Assembly (NCBI GenBank): GCA_964444795.1
Contig: CAYUIQ010000023.1
Location: 1 to 54,050 of the forward strand
Reading direction: 5' to 3'
DNA: 54,050 bases
Origin: JABMRP01 sp964444795
GTDB taxonomy: Bacteria; Planctomycetota; Planctomycetia; Pirellulales; Thermoguttaceae
Each line of letters opens with the position of its first letter. The first letter of the stretch is position 1. This document shows positions 8,408 to 18,209 of the stretch, one piece after another. The position numbers were made by a program, and so were the translations under genes. The notes under the pieces are model-generated. The model did no database searches. It was not told where the DNA came from and saw nothing but the letters and a program-made list of their open reading frames with translations.

Positions 8408-11359
8408 CTAGCCCTCGAATTCCGCTTCGAGGAACGTCCATTCATGCGCACCGAGTTCCAGGGTCACGCGATCACCGGCAATCATGAGTTCTTCGTCGAT
8501 CGGCTGCCCGCCGAGATTCTGTTTCCGTGCCGAGCCGATCGTCTTCATCGCCCGCAGCCCGACCCGCACCCGGCGGCCCTCCGTCTCAAGGAGCCCAACA
8601 CGAAATCCCCGCACTGTCGTGGCATCCTCGGCAACGATCGGTTCCCAGGACGTGGCCATGACGTTCTTGGAGTCGATGTGAAAAAGCCACCCGGTGCCGC
8701 CTTGCGGCGGTGCGGTCGTCCGGATGACGTGGGTCGGCGGGGTCAGCATCTCGACGGCCGAGGGCATCGGGTGCTGCAAGTCGATGCCGATACCCAGGCG
8801 GAAATGGCGGGCCGTTTCGCCGCGAACCGCCAGCAGGCTGTCGAGTTTCCGCAAACCGAACCGGCGGTGAAACGGCAACCCCGCGGTGAGAATCGTCGTG
8901 CGTTGCTTTCCGGAGCGCACGTCGACAAAGCGCCCGGCCTCGAACCGGTCGATGTCCGTCGGCCGGGTGATGCCGTTGACATCGCGGAAGAGATCGACTG
9001 TGGCGTCGGCCCATGCCCAACGCACCGCGTAATAGGAATCCCAGGGGTTGGCGCCGGGAAGTTGATCGACGTCCAACTCGATCTCGATCTCCAGGATCCG
9101 CCGGCCTCGCCACAGCCGAGTCGTCTGCTGAAAACCGGCCAAACGTCGGCACTGGCGGTCGACCAACCGACCCCGCGCGACCATCTCGCCTCGAACGGGT
9201 CCGGTCGACGTCACGGTGATTTCGTCGGCAGTCATAATCGAATAGCGATGCTCCGGATCCGCGGCCCGATCATCCGACCGGCCCGACGGGGGCATCCGGA
9301 AGGCAATCTGCTGGGCCAGCCGGTTGCCCCGGGTGCGGTAGTCGTCCAGCGAGCGAATCGCCCCGGTGTGTGGATCGAAACGGACCTCGAAGAATTCGTT
9401 TCGCAGCACGTTTTCCTCGGCCAGCGGGGGCTCTTCTTTCGGTTTCTTTCCCCAACCCCAGAGCCGGGCGCTTTTCTTCTTCGCGGTACCCAAGTGCGCC
9501 GGGTCGTCATCCCGCGGCGCGTAACATGGTTGTTGGCCCGGGCCCACCCAAGAGAAACCCATCGCGGGGGTATCGACGATCACCTCGGTCGGACCGACCG
9601 CTCGGATGGGACCCTCGACCGCGGGGAGTGATTCCAGTTCGCCGCTCGGCAGACAGACGCGGCGAGGAAAACCGCACGGGTTGATCGACACGTATCCCTT
9701 CTGTTCTGGAGACGCACCCCCGGGTAGCGCGTCGGCCAATTGATCCAACGTGGTTGCCAACCGCGCGGCCAGCCGCCGATCCAATTCCTCGTCGATTTCA
9801 CCGTCCGGCGCGGTCTCCGCGGCACGGGCAGCGGTCGCTTGATCGGCCAGTTGCCCGATCTCGTCGCTGTCGGGCAACGGGTTGTCGCCGCTGGGCATTT
9901 CCTGGACCGGATCAACGATGCGCACGAGGGTCGCGGTGGTTTGCAGGGTCTCGATGGCCGCCTGACGCCCGAAATACCGTACCCAGCAGGAGATGGGGTC
10001 CCGGCGCTCGGCCGACACAGCCTGAGCGAGGTAGGGCGAGCGGTACTGGTCGGCCTTGTGCTGGGTTGTCTGGCCGGCCAGGCGAGTGTCGTCGAAGTAC
10101 TGGTCGATCGGCACGAATTTACCCAACACGGGCACGTAAGCGGCCACCCGCCGCAGATCGTCGTACCACGGGCTCTCACATCCCGGCCAATGGGCAAAGA
10201 TGAGCGAAGCGGTGTGGTCCAGGTCGAGCGCTTCGCCCAGTTTCTCCGGCATGGCGAGAAAGGTGGCCGCCTTCGAGGCATCCTGCGGCAACCGGCTGAG
10301 CCCCTCGACGACCGTTCCATCGACACCTTTCCAGCGGATCTTGCTCTGATTGCCCACGGGAAACCGCCCGTCGTCCAGTGTCACGTGGAAGGCACCGTCG
10401 AAGCCGAGTTGAGCCAGGATTTGTGGCAATACGGGCGTGAGTCCGAAACGCCGCCGGCCGAAAATTCCGGGTTGCCGGCCGAAGAGATCCCGGTAGACCC
10501 GGGCCCCCTTGAGCAACTGGCGCCGCATCGCTTCGGGGGGCAGTAGGGGAAGCTCCGACTCGTCGAACTCGCCGCCGATAATCGCCGCCTCTCCCCGCTC
10601 CAAAGCTCCGCGAAGCGCTGCGGCCGTCTCCGGCTGGCTTGTCGCCATCCGCTCGGCCAGATCGCCCGAGAGCAGCAAGTTGCTCGGCCCGGCCGCAGCC
10701 AACTGGCGGGCCAGAGCGGTCCCCAACGTGGTGGGGGCCAGAAGCGTGAGGTCCAGCAGCGAGGCCTCGACCGGATAGAAATACTCGCGCGCCTCGGTCA
10801 GCAGATCGAAACCGCTGCGGAGATGCTCATCGGCCGCTTCCTTGTCGCCGGCCAACGCGGCATCGGCCGCATCCAATGCCACGATCTGCATCTGCGATTC
10901 GTCGAGATTGCTCATGTAGCGAAGCTGGCGGGTGAGCAACTCGACCTGAAAATGACAGAAACCCATCGCCAGGAAATTCGCCGCCAAGTCGTCCGGCAGT
11001 CTGCCAAGGTCGTGCGCGGGGTCCTCGGCCAGCCGCTCCAGGGCGGCGGCGATCATGGCCGGGCGGTTGGGAAGATGTCGAAGGACGAGTGCCCCGGCGC
11101 TTTCGGCCTTGTCAAACCAATCTTCCGGTACCAGCGACTCGCAACACTCGGGAACGATGACCAGGGCGCCGGCGGGTTCTTCGGGTGGGTATTCCGCCCT
11201 GCTCCAGATGGGCAGGCAGCGTGCCGCGGCGAGCAAGGCCGGGTGCCAGAGGGTCGACCAGGCCCCGAGTATCTGCCCTGCTTCGTCTTCGGCTCGGTCG
11301 AGCGTCAGGTCTTCGAGGCTTTGGCAGGGCAAAAGGGTGGTGAGTTGGGTAAGTTTCAT
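8408..11359 (-). CDS. Large GH38-like (alpha-mannosidase-related) protein, probably inactive
   Basis: A 983-residue protein. Residues about 180-400 follow the glycoside hydrolase 38 catalytic domain: GGEFDESELPLL, then an RQLLKGARVYRDLFG segment, then GRRRFGLTPVLPQIL (301-315), which aligns with the 'DxFGxSxxLPQIL' block of active enzymes. The C-terminal third resembles GH38 beta-sandwich regions (LRNEFFEVRFDPHTGAIRSL). The aspartate that acts as nucleophile is replaced by Arg in the RRRFG sequence, so hydrolysis is doubtful. No signal peptide is seen. The start at 11359 is chosen because homology-like sequence begins there and GAGG precedes it; an extension to 11629 reads through intergenic repeat DNA. 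It is the first gene of the cmk block; a link to nucleotide or lipid synthesis is not evident. Confidence 0.7.
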   Translation of the reverse strand: MKLTQLTTLLPCQSLEDLTLDRAEDEAGQILGAWSTLWHPALLAAARCLPIWSRAEYPPEEPAGALVIVPECCESLVPEDWFDKAESAGALVLRHLPNRPAMIAAALERLAEDPAHDLGRLPDDLAANFLAMGFCHFQVELLTRQLRYMSNLDESQMQIVALDAADAALAGDKEAADEHLRSGFDLLTEAREYFYPVEASLLDLTLLAPTTLGTALARQLAAAGPSNLLLSGDLAERMATSQPETAAALRGALERGEAAIIGGEFDESELPLLPPEAMRRQLLKGARVYRDLFGRQPGIFGRRRFGLTPVLPQILAQLGFDGAFHVTLDDGRFPVGNQSKIRWKGVDGTVVEGLSRLPQDASKAATFLAMPEKLGEALDLDHTASLIFAHWPGCESPWYDDLRRVAAYVPVLGKFVPIDQYFDDTRLAGQTTQHKADQYRSPYLAQAVSAERRDPISCWVRYFGRQAAIETLQTTATLVRIVDPVQEMPSGDNPLPDSDEIGQLADQATAARAAETAPDGEIDEELDRRLAARLATTLDQLADALPGGASPEQKGYVSINPCGFPRRVCLPSGELESLPAVEGPIRAVGPTEVIVDTPAMGFSWVGPGQQPCYAPRDDDPAHLGTAKKKSARLWGWGKKPKEEPPLAEENVLRNEFFEVRFDPHTGAIRSLDDYRTRGNRLAQQIAFRMPPSGRSDDRAADPEHRYSIMTADEITVTSTGPVRGEMVARGRLVDRQCRRLAGFQQTTRLWRGRRILEIEIELDVDQLPGANPWDSYYAVRWAWADATVDLFRDVNGITRPTDIDRFEAGRFVDVRSGKQRTTILTAGLPFHRRFGLRKLDSLLAVRGETARHFRLGIGIDLQHPMPSAVEMLTPPTHVIRTTAPPQGGTGWLFHIDSKNVMATSWEPIVAEDATTVRGFRVGLLETEGRRVRVGLRAMKTIGSARKQNLGGQPIDEELMIAGDRVTLELGAHEWTFLEAEFEG

Positions 11360-11378
11360 CCTCGGCAGCCTGTAGTCA

Positions 11379-11392
11379 CCCACTTCAGTGGG
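11379..11392. repeat. Short palindromic repeat upstream of the GH38-like gene
   Basis: CCCACT and AGTGGG flank a 2-base spacer, within TAGTCACCCACTTCAGTGGG. It lies 20 bases before the GH38-like start codon, in the leader, and looks like a REP-type element; a regulatory role is only possible. Confidence 0.45.
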
Positions 11393-11560
11393 GGTAATTG
11401 CGATGCCAGCTCCATTGAATCCCAAATTCCAACCTGTCCACCATAGCCGAGAGGCCACGCCACGTCGAGATGCGGACCGTGGCCATCGCATGGGCCCCGC
11501 GGCGGCTTTTTGGGCATTCATCGACCGCCGATGGATGATTTGCCGATTCCCAGGACGTTT

Positions 11561-11640
11561 AGCCCGGGCGCTCGTGCCAGGACTTGGGGGGGGAAAGGGC
11601 ACGATCGTGCCATGAAACTCGGGGCACAAATGCCCGGGCT
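11561..11640. repeat. REP-like imperfect inverted repeat
   Basis: Bases 11561-11578 and 11623-11640 are near-perfect inverted copies (AGCCCGGGCGCTCGTGCC and its complement with a few changes), and between them sits a 14-bp perfect palindrome GGCACGATCGTGCC at 11598-11611. It lies in the divergent 540-bp spacer between the GH38-like gene and pilM. I see no gene in this spacer. Confidence 0.55.
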
Positions 11641-11733
11641 GAACGGTCGAGCGTTGCCCTCAACGCCTAAGGGAAACGTGCCGCCCCCCGAACGACGGGT
11701 TCGGTCTCTTTTCCCCTTCCTCGAAGCATATAA

Positions 11734-11763
11734 TTGACACGGACCCCCATGTTGCGATAGATT
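11734..11763 (+). promoter_or_regulatory. Candidate promoter of the pilM operon
   Basis: TTGACA (11734-11739), an 18-base spacer and TAGATT (11758-11763) precede the pilM ATG by about 130 bases. The -35 is perfect and the -10 is fair. Confidence 0.5.
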
Positions 11764-11895
11764 AGGTAAAGACGATAGCTACTCTGCTGGGCTTCCTTTT
11801 CTCGCGGTGATTCTTCCGTTGCGGTTGCTGTTCTATTTCAATAGACCACTTTCTACAGCGGCAAGAATCTGGAACAGTAGTGAGGGGGTGAGACA

Positions 11896-14052
11896 ATGGC
11901 GCGCGGTGACGCGATATGGGCGATTGACGTTGGACAGTGTGCATTCAAGGCCCTTCGATGCCGCTTGCACGACGAGGCCGACGATCGGATTGTGGCCGAG
12001 GCCTTCGACTACATCGAGTATCCGAAGATTCTCACACAACCGGGTGCCGACCCGGCCGAGTTGATTGCCGAGGCACTTCAGCAATTTCTCTCTCGCAACG
12101 ACGTGCGGGGTAATCGGATCGCGGTCTCCGTTTCCGGCCAGAACGCGCTGGCCCGATTCATCAAATTGCCGCCGGTCGAATCGAAGAAGATCCCGGACAT
12201 TGTCCGCTACGAGGCCAAGCAGCAGATCCCCTTCGCGCTGGAAGATGTCAAATTCGAATACCAGCAGATGGGCGTGGGGAGCGAAGAGGAGGGTTTCGCG
12301 CTGGACACGGAGATCGGCCTGTTCGCGATGAAGCTCGATCAATTGCATCGGGCGCTGCGGCCGTTTCAGAACGCGGGCATCGAGATGGACCTGGTCCAGT
12401 TGACCCCGCTGGCGTTGTACAACTACCTGCTCTTCGACCAGTTGCACAATCTTCCCTCGGCCGACGAATACGATCCGGACGACCCGCCCGAATCGACCGT
12501 CATCATGTCGCTGGGGACCGACGCCACGGATTTGGTGGTGACCAACGGATACCGGGTCTGGCAGCGGAGCATCCCCCTGGGCGGCAATCATTTCACCAAG
12601 GCCCTGACGAAGGAACTCAAGCTCACGTTCGCCAAGGCCGAACACCTCAAACGCAACGCCACGCAAGCGCAGGATCCGAAAGCCGTGTTCCAGGCGATGC
12701 GGCCGGTATTCAACGATCTGGTGACCGAGGTGCAGCGTTCGATCGGTTTCTTCTGCAGTTTGGACCGCAAGGCGAAGATCGGGCGGCTGGTGGCGCTGGG
12801 CAACGTCATGAAGCTACCCGGTTTGCAGGGTTACCTGGCCAAGAGCCTCGGCTACGACGTCAAGCGGGTCGAGACGTTCCGCGGCCTGGTGGGCCCGGAG
12901 GTTGTCACGGCGCCGGCGTTTGCCGGAAACATCATGGGGTTCGGCGTCTGTTACGGTCTTGCCGTACAGGGGTTGGACCTGGGCAAGATGCGCACCAACA
13001 TGTTGCCCCGGTCGATGGCCGACGCGCGGTTGATACGCCAGAAGAAGCCCTGGGCGCTTGCCTCGGCGGCAACGTTGCTGTTGGCCTGCACGATCAGTTA
13101 CGCGAGTTTCTCACGCGCCGTCGAAACGGTCGACGAGGAGAAGTGGAAGGCCGCCGAGCTGAAGGTGGGGGCCGTCGTCACGGCCGCGGCGACTCTGGAC
13201 ACGAAGAGGGCCGCCGAGGAGACGGCGTTCGAGGCGTTGGATGTCCACGGCAAGCTGATGGTCAGCGGCGCCCAGGAACAAGTTCTGTGGGCGGAGTTGT
13301 ACAGTGCGATCAATCAGTGCCTTCCCCGGGAAGCGCCCGTCGAGGGAGAAGAAGTCGTAGCGGAGCAGCCCGACGCGGCCAGAGTCATGCAGCGAAAGGA
13401 ACTGCACATCGATTCCATTGAGGCGCAGCACGTGCCGGATCTGGCCGTCTGGTACGCGGCCACGCAGACCCAAGAGATCTACGATCCCGAGCAAACGGCC
13501 AGCCCGGCGCCCGCCCCCGACGAGGCCACGGGAGCCGAGGGGACCGTGACGGACGGACCGTCGGGCGGGGGATGGGTCATCCAGATCAGTGGTTACCACT
13601 ACCACAACAACCAGAATGCCAGAGCCACGGAAAAAGGCGCGTATTACGTCTTTGAACAGTTGGTAAAGCAGTTGAGAAGGAACGAAATCACCCTCACCAA
13701 CGTCGAAGGTGAAGAGGAAACGATCCCCATTGGCGACTTGGGGATCGGTTACCCGATGCTTCTGAACCCCACGACGATCATTGAAGTGAAGGTGGACGAT
13801 CCCAACGTTGGCGCCGAGTCCACCGGCAGATCGGAAGGTCGGATGGGTATGGGCGCGGGGATGATGGAGGGCGTCGGCGGCGGCCGAACGCCAACCGGAG
13901 GAGCCGAGAAAGAATCGGAAGGACTCATTCTCCGCAAGTTCAGCTTTGTGATCCAGTTGTGCTGGCAGCCGGTAACTCCGGCCAAGCGAGCGGAAAAGAA
14001 GAAGGCGGAACAGGAAGTCCAAGACCTCAGGAAGGCGGAAAACGAGGTATGA
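11896..14052 (+). CDS. pilM: Type IV pilus assembly protein PilM with fused PilN-like membrane segment
   Basis: A 718-residue protein. Residues 1-375 are a PilM-type actin-like ATPase: AIDVGQCAFKALR at the N-terminus, then RFIKLPPVESKKIPDIVRYEAKQQIPF, typical of PilM. At about 383-402 there is one membrane helix (PWALASAATLLLACTISYAS), followed by a coiled-coil-like periplasmic region and an alpha/beta domain ending near residue 640. This equals a PilM-PilN fusion, comparable in layout to GspL of type II secretion. The protein would link the cytoplasmic platform to the periplasm. A long acidic/Pro-rich linker (about 530-560) and a Gly/Met-rich patch (GRMGMGAGMMEGVGGG) are unusual. Start: ATG with GAGGGGGTGAG just upstream. 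The next gene starts 108 bases downstream. Confidence 0.85.
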   Translation: MARGDAIWAIDVGQCAFKALRCRLHDEADDRIVAEAFDYIEYPKILTQPGADPAELIAEALQQFLSRNDVRGNRIAVSVSGQNALARFIKLPPVESKKIPDIVRYEAKQQIPFALEDVKFEYQQMGVGSEEEGFALDTEIGLFAMKLDQLHRALRPFQNAGIEMDLVQLTPLALYNYLLFDQLHNLPSADEYDPDDPPESTVIMSLGTDATDLVVTNGYRVWQRSIPLGGNHFTKALTKELKLTFAKAEHLKRNATQAQDPKAVFQAMRPVFNDLVTEVQRSIGFFCSLDRKAKIGRLVALGNVMKLPGLQGYLAKSLGYDVKRVETFRGLVGPEVVTAPAFAGNIMGFGVCYGLAVQGLDLGKMRTNMLPRSMADARLIRQKKPWALASAATLLLACTISYASFSRAVETVDEEKWKAAELKVGAVVTAAATLDTKRAAEETAFEALDVHGKLMVSGAQEQVLWAELYSAINQCLPREAPVEGEEVVAEQPDAARVMQRKELHIDSIEAQHVPDLAVWYAATQTQEIYDPEQTASPAPAPDEATGAEGTVTDGPSGGGWVIQISGYHYHNNQNARATEKGAYYVFEQLVKQLRRNEITLTNVEGEEETIPIGDLGIGYPMLLNPTTIIEVKVDDPNVGAESTGRSEGRMGMGAGMMEGVGGGRTPTGGAEKESEGLILRKFSFVIQLCWQPVTPAKRAEKKKAEQEVQDLRKAENEV

Positions 14053-14160
14053 CCTCCGGCCCGGACGCCCAAGCGAGTGATCGCCGGCGGGGCATTCGTT
14101 ACTTACACGTTCGATTCCTTTACGAACACCGATGCACGAGTACGAAGAGGTACTCCGACC

Positions 14161-15948
14161 ATGGATAAAATGCAAGACTTCGTGGACATCATCAAACGAC
14201 ACCACTTCTGGTTCCTGATCGGGTTGACCGCCCTGTTGGGTCTGGTCGTATGGTGGCTGTCTACTTCCTCAATGGCTTCCGTACTGACCACTCGAACGAA
14301 AAAGCTCGATGGCGATTTCACCAAAGTCCAAGCGAACGTCAAAACCAAAGAAGAGACGATCCGCCAATTGACGGCGGAACGCGAGAAGCTGAGCGACAAC
14401 GTCTGGGAAACCTGGACGTATCACTTCGCGGAACAACAGAAGGTCAATCAATGGCCTAAAGAACGCTTGGGCGACGCCTTCAACGCCTACATGGTGAAGC
14501 TCACCAAAGACAAGGGGTTGGACGCCGAGATCAAGGACGACTGGCGCGAGACGTATCAGGACCACCTGCCCGAAATCGCTCGCGATGTTCTTTTCCGCAT
14601 CGTCGACGTGCGCCGAGAGGTGTTGCCCGCGGTGGAAGAAGGCAAGACGCCTTCTGGAGTCCGGCCGCGGCCGGGTGGCGGCATGGGAGAGTCGGCCGGC
14701 GGCGGCTTCGATGCCAGCGAAAGCAACTTGCAGGGAACCGTCGATTGGGGGGCGTCGAGGGAAGTGTATGACGCCGAAGGAAAACTGGTGAATGCCAGCG
14801 GCACGGGCCGTACGTTTTCCCGAGGCACGTCGAGCGGCGAGAACTCGCCCAAGACCATCCTCGACCAACTGACCAGCAAGTCGGGAGTGCTCACCTCCGA
14901 AGAGGTCAGGATGGCTCAGCGCGATCTCTGGATCTACAAGAACCTGCTGTCGATCATTGGCAAGACCAATCGGGGTAAAGTCGGTTACCATAACGCGGCA
15001 ATTACCCGGATTTTCACCCTGGAAATCGGGCGCGACTGCATGCAGTCCTGGCAGAAGTCGCAAGATCGTCTCGGGCTGTCGAAACTCACGGGAGCCAGCC
15101 TCGCGGGATCGACTCCCGGCGGCGGCATGGGCGCCGAAGGTATGGGCATGGACGGCATGGACGGCATGGAAATCGGTCCCCGGGAACCGGGGGGCATGAA
15201 CGAGGCCGCCGGCCTGGGACCGCAAGCGAGACCCGGCATGGGGCCCGTCTTTCCCGGCAGCGCCGCGGCGAGAGCGTCGCTGGAAGCTTTCCGATTCGTC
15301 GACGACAACGGAACGTTCCTACCGGCCGACCAACCCGGTCCCCACGTCCAGTTCAAGATGTTACCTTTCCATATGGCGATTGCCGTAAAGCAGGAGAAGA
15401 TCAGTTCGCTGCTTGCCCAATTCTGCAACGCCGGTATGCCGACGATTGTCAAGCAAATCGCCATCAACCCGGGGCAAGGGGCAAGAATCGATTTCCGTGC
15501 CCAAGCCACCTCCGCCGGCTCGCGCGGCGGGCGCTCCGACGGCATGGAAGACTATGCACAGGGGCGCATTGGCCCGGGAAGAGCCTCCGGCTCGCAACAA
15601 GAAACCGTGTCGAAGCGCGATCGGGAGGTTCTCCTCGACATATTTGGCGTGATCCACGTCAGCAACGTACCGGACCGCGCGAAACTGGGCGACGCCTCCG
15701 CCAGTGAGACTGGCCGGGAGCCCGGGGCGGCCGACGGTCAGGTGCCCGTCGACCCAACAGCCGGCGAAGCGGCACCCGGCACGACCCCGGCAACAGCGCC
15801 ACCGGCCGACACAACTCCGGCCGCCACAACTCCGGCAACGACGCCACCGGCCGCCACAACTCCGGCAACGACGCCACCGGCAACGACGCCACCGACAACG
15901 ACGCCACCGGCAACGACACCACCGGCAACCCCGGTTGCCACACCTTAA
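14161..15948 (+). CDS. Bitopic membrane protein of the pilus-like cluster, PilO-like position
   Basis: A 595-residue protein with one N-terminal membrane helix (about 17-37) followed at once by a coiled coil (about 40-80), the layout of PilO/GspM inner-membrane subunits. The rest is periplasmic, with a Gly/Met-rich stretch (GGGMGAEGMGMDGMDGMEIG) and a C-terminal tail of about 55 residues made of P-A-T-T-P repeats. The region near residues 400-460 (FKMLPFHMAIAVKQEKISSLL) is a compact domain, possibly ferredoxin-like. I do not recognise a named family; the assignment to a PilO role rests on topology and on its place between pilM and the secretin. The start at 14161 has GAAGAGG 10 bases upstream; an earlier ATG at 14077 has no such site. 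Confidence 0.7.
   Translation: MDKMQDFVDIIKRHHFWFLIGLTALLGLVVWWLSTSSMASVLTTRTKKLDGDFTKVQANVKTKEETIRQLTAEREKLSDNVWETWTYHFAEQQKVNQWPKERLGDAFNAYMVKLTKDKGLDAEIKDDWRETYQDHLPEIARDVLFRIVDVRREVLPAVEEGKTPSGVRPRPGGGMGESAGGGFDASESNLQGTVDWGASREVYDAEGKLVNASGTGRTFSRGTSSGENSPKTILDQLTSKSGVLTSEEVRMAQRDLWIYKNLLSIIGKTNRGKVGYHNAAITRIFTLEIGRDCMQSWQKSQDRLGLSKLTGASLAGSTPGGGMGAEGMGMDGMDGMEIGPREPGGMNEAAGLGPQARPGMGPVFPGSAAARASLEAFRFVDDNGTFLPADQPGPHVQFKMLPFHMAIAVKQEKISSLLAQFCNAGMPTIVKQIAINPGQGARIDFRAQATSAGSRGGRSDGMEDYAQGRIGPGRASGSQQETVSKRDREVLLDIFGVIHVSNVPDRAKLGDASASETGREPGAADGQVPVDPTAGEAAPGTTPATAPPADTTPAATTPATTPPAATTPATTPPATTPPTTTPPATTPPATPVATP
15790..15945 (+). repeat. Low-complexity CCGGCAACGACGCCA repeats
   Basis: A degenerate array of 12- and 15-bp units encodes the Pro/Thr/Ala tail of the preceding protein (PPATTPATTPPAATTP pattern). 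Tails of this kind are often flexible or O-glycosylated spacers in exported proteins; that is family-level knowledge, not shown here. Confidence 0.7.
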
Positions 15949-16018
15949 AACGTTTGCTGAAAAGGCAAGCGTGGGACGGTCCCAACTCAACCGAACGGGA
16001 AGAGGCAGGAGCACGATC

Positions 16019-18136
16019 ATGAAAAAGGTCAAAGCAAAACTCGACAAGGATGCGATGCGGCAGTTCGCCATCGACCATTCGGAGAAGATCGTCTTCGGGG
16101 TGATTCTGCTCTGTTTCCTCGCGTTCGTGTATCGCGCGATCGGACGGGAAAAGTACGTTAAGACGCCGGAGACCTTGAAACTGCAGGCGGTCAACGTGGA
16201 AGAACGGCTGGCCAGCAAAACCGACGTCACCTTGGATCGCGAGGCCGAGGACTATCTTGCCATGCTGGAGCATTCCCGAACCACCCCGATGAAGGGGAGC
16301 GATTTCCCGCAGCCGGCAGGTTGGAATCCGCTGCTGTATCCGAAGCTGAAGAAGCGGAAAGAGCCGGGCTTCTTCCCCGTCGAAGACCTCACATCGACCG
16401 TCGGAGTTGCCGCGTTCGAAGCCCCGCGTCTGGCGGTCGTACGCTCGGAGGACACCGATGCCAGACGGCAACGAACGGAAGGCCGCCGTTGGGTCGCGCT
16501 CTTCGGCAAAGTGCCGGTGGCCGCACAGACGGACGTGTATCTCAGCACCTTCGAGGGAACGGTGCGAGATAAAAAGACGCCGTCTTTGGAAGAGCAGATT
16601 CCCGTCTACCTCGGCTACACGGTCGAACGGGTGGAAATCGACAGCCGGGGCAATGAAGTCCCCAACTCCAAAGCCGAATTCGTCTCGTTGACGATGCACC
16701 CCGAGGAGTTGAAACGCATTGGAATGCGTGGCCGTGATGAGCTGGTCCCCGAGGTCTTCCTGGATCCGCTGTTGGCCCTGGTGTTCCCGCTGGCCAAACT
16801 CAAAGAAGACCGCTGGGGAGTGCATCATCTGGTTAGCCATGAGAAGATCCCGTTCCGCCGGCCAAACGCTCTCCGCGGCCAAGGCGTCGGGGACCCTGGC
16901 GAGGAAGCTCCAGGCGGTGGGATCCTCCCCGGAATGGAAGGCGAAGACATGCTGCCCGGGATGGGGCGGGGTGGAATGGATCCCGGAGTGGTGGACCTGG
17001 GCGGGATGGAGCCGGGGATGATGGAGCCGGGAATGATGGGGCCGGGAATGATGGGGCCGGGGATGATGGAGCCGGGGATGATGGAGCCGGGAATGATGGG
17101 GCCGGGGATGAGGGAGCCGGGGATGATGGGAGTGGGGCCCGACGGGCGAATGCAGCCCGCTTTGCCGAGGACAGACTTTGACGAGGAGCCCGAGGAGCAG
17201 ACGCCCGCCGAGGCGGAGAAGTCGGAAGACGATCCAGACAATCCGTTCATTCGAGGGGAGGACGGGAGATTCAGGCCGAAGTACTACCTGTTCCGTTTCC
17301 TCGACTACAACGTCGATCCCGGAAAAAGATACAAGTATCGCGTCCAATTGGCGCTGAGAAATCCCAGTTACCAGATGGACGAACGGTTGCTGCAAAACCC
17401 GAGCGTGGGACTGACACGGTCGCGGAGAACCGATTGGACCGAGTTCACCGACGAGGTGTTCGTGCCGCGAGACGATCGCATCTTGCTCGATAGAGTGGTC
17501 GTCTCGGCTTCCGCCTCGGTCGAACCCAAAGCGGAAGTGATCCTGCTGAAGTGGCTCACCGACTACGGAAAAGAGGCGTTTCTCAAACAGCGGATCGTTC
17601 GTGGTCAGTTTGCCAAGTTCTTTGAAGAGAAATTCGATCTGACGACCATCCCCGAGAAAAGGGGAGGCGTCTTATTGGACGCCGCGCATCAAATGAGGAA
17701 TCGCTTGAAAGAGGACGAGAACCAGATTCCCGTCGATTTCAACACCGCCACCACGCTGCTGGACGTCCTCGGCGGCCAGCGCATGGTCGCGAGATTCGGC
17801 CGCAAGAGCATTTCCCTGTCTACGCCGAGCAAGATTCTCCTGATGGATCCGGACGGCCGTCTGGTCGTGCAAACCGAAGTGGCCGACTCGGCCGAAGCCG
17901 GCAAATTCGAGGAGAAGAAAGAGGAAGAGGAGGATCCCCGCAATAACATGGGGCTCCCCGGCGGGCCTATGGGTGAAGGTTACATGCCGGAAGACTACGA
18001 GGGCATGGGCCTGCCCGGCATGATGGAAGAAATGCCACCGGGCGCTGGGGGTCGCAAGAGTGGCAGCACGCGAAGGCCCTCGACTCGAGGAAACTCGTCG
18101 CGCAACCCGCGCGAACGTCGGGCGCCCGGCGATTGA
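16019..18136 (+). CDS. Large bitopic protein of the pilus-like cluster with GMMEP repeats
   Basis: A 705-residue protein. After a basic N-terminus (MKKVKAKLDKDAMRQFAIDH) one membrane helix spans about 22-42, and the rest is predicted periplasmic. Residues about 320-372 are almost entirely G-M-M-E/G-P units, and the C-terminus again is Gly/Met/Pro-rich before a basic tail (STRRPSTRGNSSRNPRERR). The section around residues 420-470 (KYYLFRFLDYNVDPGKRYKYRVQLAL) looks like a folded beta domain. I recognise no named family. Its place before the secretin suggests a PilP-like linker between inner-membrane platform and secretin. Start chosen by AGGAG 7 bases upstream; reading further upstream gives only low-complexity sequence. 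Confidence 0.7.
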   Translation: MKKVKAKLDKDAMRQFAIDHSEKIVFGVILLCFLAFVYRAIGREKYVKTPETLKLQAVNVEERLASKTDVTLDREAEDYLAMLEHSRTTPMKGSDFPQPAGWNPLLYPKLKKRKEPGFFPVEDLTSTVGVAAFEAPRLAVVRSEDTDARRQRTEGRRWVALFGKVPVAAQTDVYLSTFEGTVRDKKTPSLEEQIPVYLGYTVERVEIDSRGNEVPNSKAEFVSLTMHPEELKRIGMRGRDELVPEVFLDPLLALVFPLAKLKEDRWGVHHLVSHEKIPFRRPNALRGQGVGDPGEEAPGGGILPGMEGEDMLPGMGRGGMDPGVVDLGGMEPGMMEPGMMGPGMMGPGMMEPGMMEPGMMGPGMREPGMMGVGPDGRMQPALPRTDFDEEPEEQTPAEAEKSEDDPDNPFIRGEDGRFRPKYYLFRFLDYNVDPGKRYKYRVQLALRNPSYQMDERLLQNPSVGLTRSRRTDWTEFTDEVFVPRDDRILLDRVVVSASASVEPKAEVILLKWLTDYGKEAFLKQRIVRGQFAKFFEEKFDLTTIPEKRGGVLLDAAHQMRNRLKEDENQIPVDFNTATTLLDVLGGQRMVARFGRKSISLSTPSKILLMDPDGRLVVQTEVADSAEAGKFEEKKEEEEDPRNNMGLPGGPMGEGYMPEDYEGMGLPGMMEEMPPGAGGRKSGSTRRPSTRGNSSRNPRERRAPGD
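17000..17130 (+). repeat. 15-bp tandem repeats encoding GMMEP/GMMGP
   Basis: About eight units of GGGATGATGGAGCCG, with third-position and E/G variants, lie head to tail within the 705-residue protein gene. The low divergence between units implies recent slippage or recombination. Confidence 0.85.
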
Positions 18137-18209
18137 CCGGAAGAAGCCGGAGGTGCTGAGGCACTTCAGCCGAACGGTCCGTCGAGAAAACTGAATCTGC
18201 CATTTTGAG

